Below, one piece after another: positions 59,273 through 64,000 of a DNA stretch of 64,000 bases. The notes beneath the pieces are model-generated. The model saw only the letters and a list, made by a program, of their open reading frames with translations, searched no databases and had not been told where the DNA came from. The position numbers and the translations under genes are program-made. The stretch lies in NCBI RefSeq assembly GCF_037325665.1, contig NC_090252.1, forward strand, positions 15,724,212 through 15,788,211, in the 5' to 3' direction. Position 1 is the first letter of the stretch, and each line of letters starts with the position of its first letter. This stretch comes from Littorina saxatilis (taxonomy: Eukaryota; Mollusca; Gastropoda; Littorinimorpha; Littorinidae).

Positions 59273-60039
59273 AGGCCTAATGGTAAACTAAAGAAAGAAC
59301 AGCTGCCAAGCATAACATTAAACTTCTTATCAAAAACAGAACATCAACAAAACAAGCTAGTTATGAGTATGAAACAAAAAGTGGTCCATATATTAGGGAC
59401 CCTTTCCCTATATATGTCAGCGGCACTCTACTCATACATACGATTTCAACATAAGTAATTTGAACAGCCATTATGGATTTTCATCAAGGCAAAAAGGCCC
59501 TGTTTTTATACCACGCAAAACAATGTTTAAACAGGGTTCAAAGAGAGTTGCTAAACTATCGTGGAGCGACTGGCCATTTTTAGCCGATCTTCTTACGGCG
59601 ATATACACCATCCAGACGGCTTTGCTCTTCTGCTGATTCCCGTCTTATTCGCTTCCCCCATGTTGGAACTAAAACCTTTGGTCACAGGTCTATGGAACTT
59701 CCTCCCCCATAACATTTGCAATATGAACTCAACCCCCGCCTTTAAATCCTGTTCCAACTATATCTGGAATAATGGATATGCAACGCTCTACCTGTCCTGT
59801 TCAAAGATATGGCTGTACAGTACCCGGCAAAAGAAACGCAACTCATTCGCCCCCACTGTTGCAAGTGATTTGTTTGTCATTTTCAAATGGTCGTAAAATA
59901 GTAACCAGGTAAGGTACATAAAAAAGGAAGACCGATTCGTGGAGGATATTTTACTGGCTGTACGATTAGTGCATATTATTTATTATTTTTCTTTTTTTAC
60001 CTTTGGATTGTTTGACCAAAATGTAAATCAATTTAGTCG
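59273..60039. other. No gene recognised
   Basis: A frame at 59561-59896 has no domain; it contains LVTGLWNFLPHNICNMNSTP, faintly like a LINE C terminus. Confidence 0.3.
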
Positions 60040-60266
60040 AAGAAAACGAGAGCGTGACAGCGCCGCCTCAACTTTCACTAAAAGCCGGATATGACATCAT
60101 CAAAGACATGTATCGATAACATGCAGACAAAACAAAGGGGATATCTCTTGGAAGAATGCGTGTGTACTGTTTCATGAATATCTACCCAGCAGTTTTCTGG
60201 GAATCACTCTACACACAAACACGCACACATTTTTTCATTTAGTAAAAATTGACGAAATGTAAAAAG
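60040..60266 (-). mobile_element. Element T, short inverted copy
   Basis: CGCCGCCTCAACTTTCACTA, CCGGATATGACATCATCAAA, ACATTTTTTCATTTAG. Confidence 0.6.
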
Positions 60267-60644
60267 TAAAGATAACGACTGGTTTCAGTCATCCATTGAG
60301 AAACTCAAAATGTTGTATATCGTGTTTATCGTACATACCTGGGAGAGACACTCGTGAGATAATATTCGTTCATATCACACGTGTGTATATCATGTAAATG
60401 AGGTCATGTCAAGCAAGTCTGGCAGGGACCAGTTTTTGCACTGCTTATGATGCCAAAGTCACCGAGACAAACGTCATTATAGAGAGAAAAAAAGTGCAGT
60501 GGCTAATTCCTCTCGATGAATTTTCAGAACTAACACGTCACCCCACACTTTCAGAGTGAGGTTTCTTGCTTTGACGTATTAGATTGTACGAGGCTTTAGA
60601 AGAGATCGAGGTTCCAAAACAAGCGTCTTCAATTTAGCTGTCTC

Positions 60645-61370
60645 GATTTTAGGACTGAGTAACATCAGACAAGAAATCCTTCAGATGTTTTACACTTCAA
60701 CGTGCAATAGTGTGTTGTACTTTGGCTCCGTGTGTTGGGGTGGCAACATCAACAAGCAAGACAGGGATAGATTAGATAAATTCATCAGGAAAGCAAGTGG
60801 GGTGGTAGGGAGGAAGCAGGACAATTTCACATCAACACATGAACGACGACTGACTGACAAGGTACAGAAGATTTTGGCTGACGACTCGCACCCACTCAGA
60901 CCGGAATTTGACAGTAGACGGACAGACAGGAGCAACAGATTCAGACAACCAACCGCAAGATCCACACGCTACAGAAATTCGTTCATTCCATCTGCAATTC
61001 ACATCTTCAATTCTCAGGTGGGGCGGTAGATGCTGGTGTTGTCGCTCTGATGCACGGGGTCAGTGTTCTGTATTGTTTCAGTATTGTTGATTTTGTTTTG
61101 CATTCTACTCTCTTAATCTTAGACAACATGTGATAACCGGCAAGGTGCTGACTTTCTTTTGTGCATTGTTGATGGTGAATGCATGTTTAATTTATTTTTA
61201 ATATACTTTCTTATGTGATAACCAATGTGCTATATTTTCTCAGGACAAAGAACAAATGTTTATTTTGAATGTTTTATGTATGTTATTATTACGGACACAA
61301 ACGCTCAGCAATGTAATTTCTCTTTTAGAGATTAATAAAGTTATTGTATTGTATTGTATTGTATTGAGTA
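60645..61370 (+). mobile_element. Non-LTR retrotransposon, C-terminal and 3' UTR fragment
   Basis: The frame to the stop at 61027-61029 reads VLYFGSVCWGGNINKQDRDR, ILADDSHPLRPEFDSRRTDR and RNSFIPSAIHIFN, a common LINE C terminus (L2/Rex-like group). A ~330-bp 3' UTR ends in (TTGTA)n at 61345-61366. 5'-truncated. Confidence 0.7.
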
Positions 61371-61404
61371 AAATACACGTAAGTACAGTATGTAGGATAA
61401 ACAA

Positions 61405-61550
61405 AATACTACATGGCTTGCTGTTTCGTGCCAGATGTACACTCGTTGCTTTTTTCAAATAGTGAACAGCTCGCTTTCGCTCGCAGTTCAATATTTTTTA
61501 AAAAACCAACTCGTGTAAATCTGGTACGACACAGCAAGATATGTAGTATT
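61405..61550. repeat. Hairpin element H2, copy b
   Basis: AATACTACATGGCTTGCTG ... ATGTAGTATT; centre GCTCGCTTTCGCTCGC. Arms diverged from copy a but the layout is the same. Confidence 0.8.
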
Positions 61551-62341
61551 CTCCATTTATAGCAAACTACTTTTTCTTTCCATCACAACTGCATGTACAT
61601 TATACTGGATGTACACATTTAAAATACCTACTTTCAAGCATGCTGATCGACTTTGATACAGCTTTAATGACACACCTTATCAAGATTTACGTCATGTGTA
61701 ACGTTTACAATTATGATACATTAATCAACAAGGTAATCGGACGTCAGGTAATTATAAACAGTTTGTTTGATTGATTTTCTGTGATGTTTCGAGGTCTTAA
61801 AACCACGTGAAATTTATAAATCAATATATGCTAATTGGCAGACAAACGAACGGTATCTTTTGAACAAAAGGCAGAGAAAAATGTACCCTTATTTCTATCA
61901 ATCGATGCTATTTTCGTATCATACTGTGCTAAAGTGGAAAAACATTAGTGAAAGTCTAAACACTAACGGTGTTACGCTTAAAGTCAAATGTGTGCAAAAT
62001 ATACAGCTCTGTATTTGACTTTCCTGAATATGATTCGTTTGAATTACTTAGTAGCAAATGTAGGGTTCTAGGAACATCCAAGCTATCCTTCTACGTAGTT
62101 GAAATAGCAAACAGTGCAGAACGTATCTGTTAGTGTAAATATGCTTTGTAAAACGAATTTTTCTGACAAAAACATTATTCTTAATTTAGGGGGCATATCT
62201 CTTAAAAGCCATGTCAATTTTACTGTTGAAAAGAAAACTATAAACAGCTTACGGCAACTCAAAACCGGGTAAATTTCTATTCAAACGTATACGTTTTGCA
62301 GAGATGTTTCTTACTGAACACTCTCAGTCAAACTACAAAAT
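61551..62341. other. No gene recognised
   Basis: Plain A+T-rich sequence. Confidence 0.3.
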
Positions 62342-62354
62342 CGTTTCAAAGACC

Positions 62355-62722
62355 TTCTTCTTCTTCTGCGTTCGTGGGCTGAAACTCCCACGTACACTCG
62401 TGTTTTGCACGAGTGGAATTTTACGTTTATGACCGTTTTTACCCCGCCATTTAGGCAGCCATACGCCGCTTTCGGAGGAAGCATGCTGGGTATGTTCGTG
62501 TTTCTATAACCCACCGAACTCTGACGTAGATTACAGGATCTTGTTCGTGCGCACTTGGTCTTGTGCTTGCGTGTACACACGGGGGTGTTCAGACACCGAG
62601 GAGAGTCTGCACACAAAGTTGACTGAGAAATAAATCTCTCGCCGAACGTGGGGACGAACTCACGCTGACAGCAGCCAACTGAATACAAATCCAGCGCGCT
62701 ACCGACTGAGCTACATCCCCGC
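62355..62722 (-). mobile_element. tRNA-derived SINE, family B, complete
   Basis: On the - strand it begins GGCGGGGATGTAGCTCAGTC (box A) and has GTGAGTTCGTCCCC (box B); the 3' tail is (GAA)n. The target duplication CGTTTCAAAGACC is perfect (62342-62354 and 62723-62735). Confidence 0.9.
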
Positions 62723-62735
62723 CGTTTCAAAGACC

Positions 62736-64000
62736 AAAACGAAAGGACGTTACGCAACACAAGAAATAAGAAACCGAAGGCACTAGTACATGATGTCGTT
62801 ATGAAATACCGTTTGGTGTTTATTTTACAGCATTCACCTCGCTTACTACTGGTTGGAAATATATAGGTTTTCTGTATTTATTCAAACTTGCAATGTACTG
62901 TTTTTGAGATAAGTACTGTTTCGATGAAGCATTTTTTTGTTTGTATTTAGTGGGTCTGCTTTTACCTAAAATTGCGCATGGCTGCTGCAAGGTGCCACAT
63001 TGACGATTGATCTCATTAGAATCTATATACTACATTAAGCTTTCCGAAAACATACAGTCATTGATTATAATACAAAACCAGTTCCTTAAAGTCGTCTCAA
63101 ACATTTGCTGACCGTTCCACTACAGGGCCAACACTGAAGACTGTGAAACCTGCCAATTCTGATAGACACTATGGGAATTCGGGAGTTGTGATTAAATAGT
63201 CTCACACAACCCTTTTTTGCGAACAGGCCCTATTGCCACAGAAGTGTAACGATAGGCATCAAATATGCACACACAAAATACACGCGATTCCAGGTTTCAT
63301 ACGTGCAGTCATTTGTGCTTCAATGACAGGTCGAAATATGATACGGTGTGCAACAGGATGAACTATTACCGTGCATAAAATGCATTCTGGGTACAATCCA
63401 GTTTTGTGAAAGGCAATACAACTTCCACCTGTCCAGTAACTGCAGTTTAGCAGACAATGTTTTACGCTCATTGAGCAAACTGCCCCATCCCCATTATACA
63501 AAGTCCATTGTATGTCCTTTTGAAACGAAGTTACATCCTGAAGCATTCAGTCTTTGACTCTCCTCTGAAACAATGCCTGTTCTCCCAGCAATTATAGATC
63601 ATACGGGGGTCAGCTCTCCGTAGCGAAAGTCCGACATTATAATAGAAAATGGAACGTTAGATAGTAAAGTATGCATCGACCAGACGCTGTAACGTACTTT
63701 TAAAGAAGGGTTGGCCTTACCTACATCATGGCAAATTGATGTTATGCAAATAATGCGGTTATAGCTGTCCTTGTCGTGCATAGGTTTTTGTGTGAGTGTT
63801 TCAAAGGTTCGGTGATTTCCGTCAGCACATGCACAAGTGCCGTAAACTACCTTGCAAGCGCCCTCCCCCCTTTATACACTGATTCCACTTAAACGTAGGA
63901 GATGGGCGTTTACTAGGCACTGTACCCTAGAATCAATTCTTCATGAGAAATACCGGTATTTGATCACTTGGTATGAAAATGATTATATACTTTGTTTCTG
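62736..64000. other. No gene recognised
   Basis: A pyrimidine-rich acceptor-like TTTATTTTACAG ends at 62830, but the following frame has no Ig or tail features. Nothing else found. Confidence 0.3.

Noticed and set aside
62831-62880. A possible last exon of the Ig gene after TTTATTTTACAG.
   Set aside because: The frame continues about 25 codons to a stop with no tail-like motif, and the candidate donor is poor; left unassigned.

Overview
The window reads as a piece of animal nuclear DNA, most likely from a marine gastropod mollusc (inferred from the kinds of SINE, Helitron-like and CR1/L2 LINE repeats, GT-AG introns of tens of kilobases and very long (GT)n, (GA)n and (CT)n arrays; I cannot prove the taxon). 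There are no bacterial-style genes, operons or CRISPR arrays. Most of the 64 kb is repetitive.

The one host gene I can follow with confidence is on the + strand and spans at least 8231-57472. Five exons (8231-8411, 42833-43126, 46256-46558, 47008-47331, 52004-52123) join cleanly in phase 1 and encode four immunoglobulin-like domains followed by a single transmembrane segment with a basic stop-transfer end. Two short cytoplasmic exons probably follow (a 16-nt microexon at 53181-53196 and 57432-57472). Both ends of the gene lie outside the window or are not recognisable. The first visible intron is about 34.4 kb and carries most of the mobile elements described here.

Layout: 1-5870, LINE remnant, then head-to-tail non-autonomous Helitron-like elements with an expanded 327-bp tandem repeat, one of them carrying a nested element full of AGGTCAAGGTCA motifs. 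5870-8230, an interspersed repeat present in opposite orientations. 8231-8411, first Ig exon. 8900-9790, ACGT-rich repeat split by a SINE. 10.7-13.7 kb, minisatellites, an inverted/direct repeat family and a 270-bp hAT-like MITE. 13.8-15.7 kb and 20.3-22.3 kb, a ~380-bp satellite with nested insertions. 17.7-18.9 kb, a 57-copy 20-bp minisatellite. 19.06-19.68 kb, a 3' exon or fragment of a basic DNA-binding-like protein. 23.7-27.6 kb, a duplicated unit, one copy split by an L2/CR1 LINE. 28-31.4 kb, small hairpin elements and a LINE tail. 32.2-36.6 kb, a hAT-like MITE and a composite of three ~1-1.3 kb units separated by ~160-bp hairpins. 38.6-41.5 kb, an L1/Tx1-type LINE with a clear 16-bp target duplication. 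41.9-42.7 kb, a FLYWCH + MULE transposase fragment 130 bp before Ig exon 2. 43-57.5 kb, remaining exons with their introns and repeats. 57.5-64 kb, SINEs, a LINE tail and hairpin elements.

The most unusual material is a set of long, nearly perfect hairpin elements (three distinct families, six copies) whose arms enclose a second small hairpin, one family punctuating a ~4 kb composite; the nuclear-receptor-like motif arrays carried by one repeat family; and a possible 56-bp intron in an Ig exon. A possible 46-codon two-exon gene on the - strand (49079-49991) is weaker. All identifications are by eye; no database search or alignment was run.
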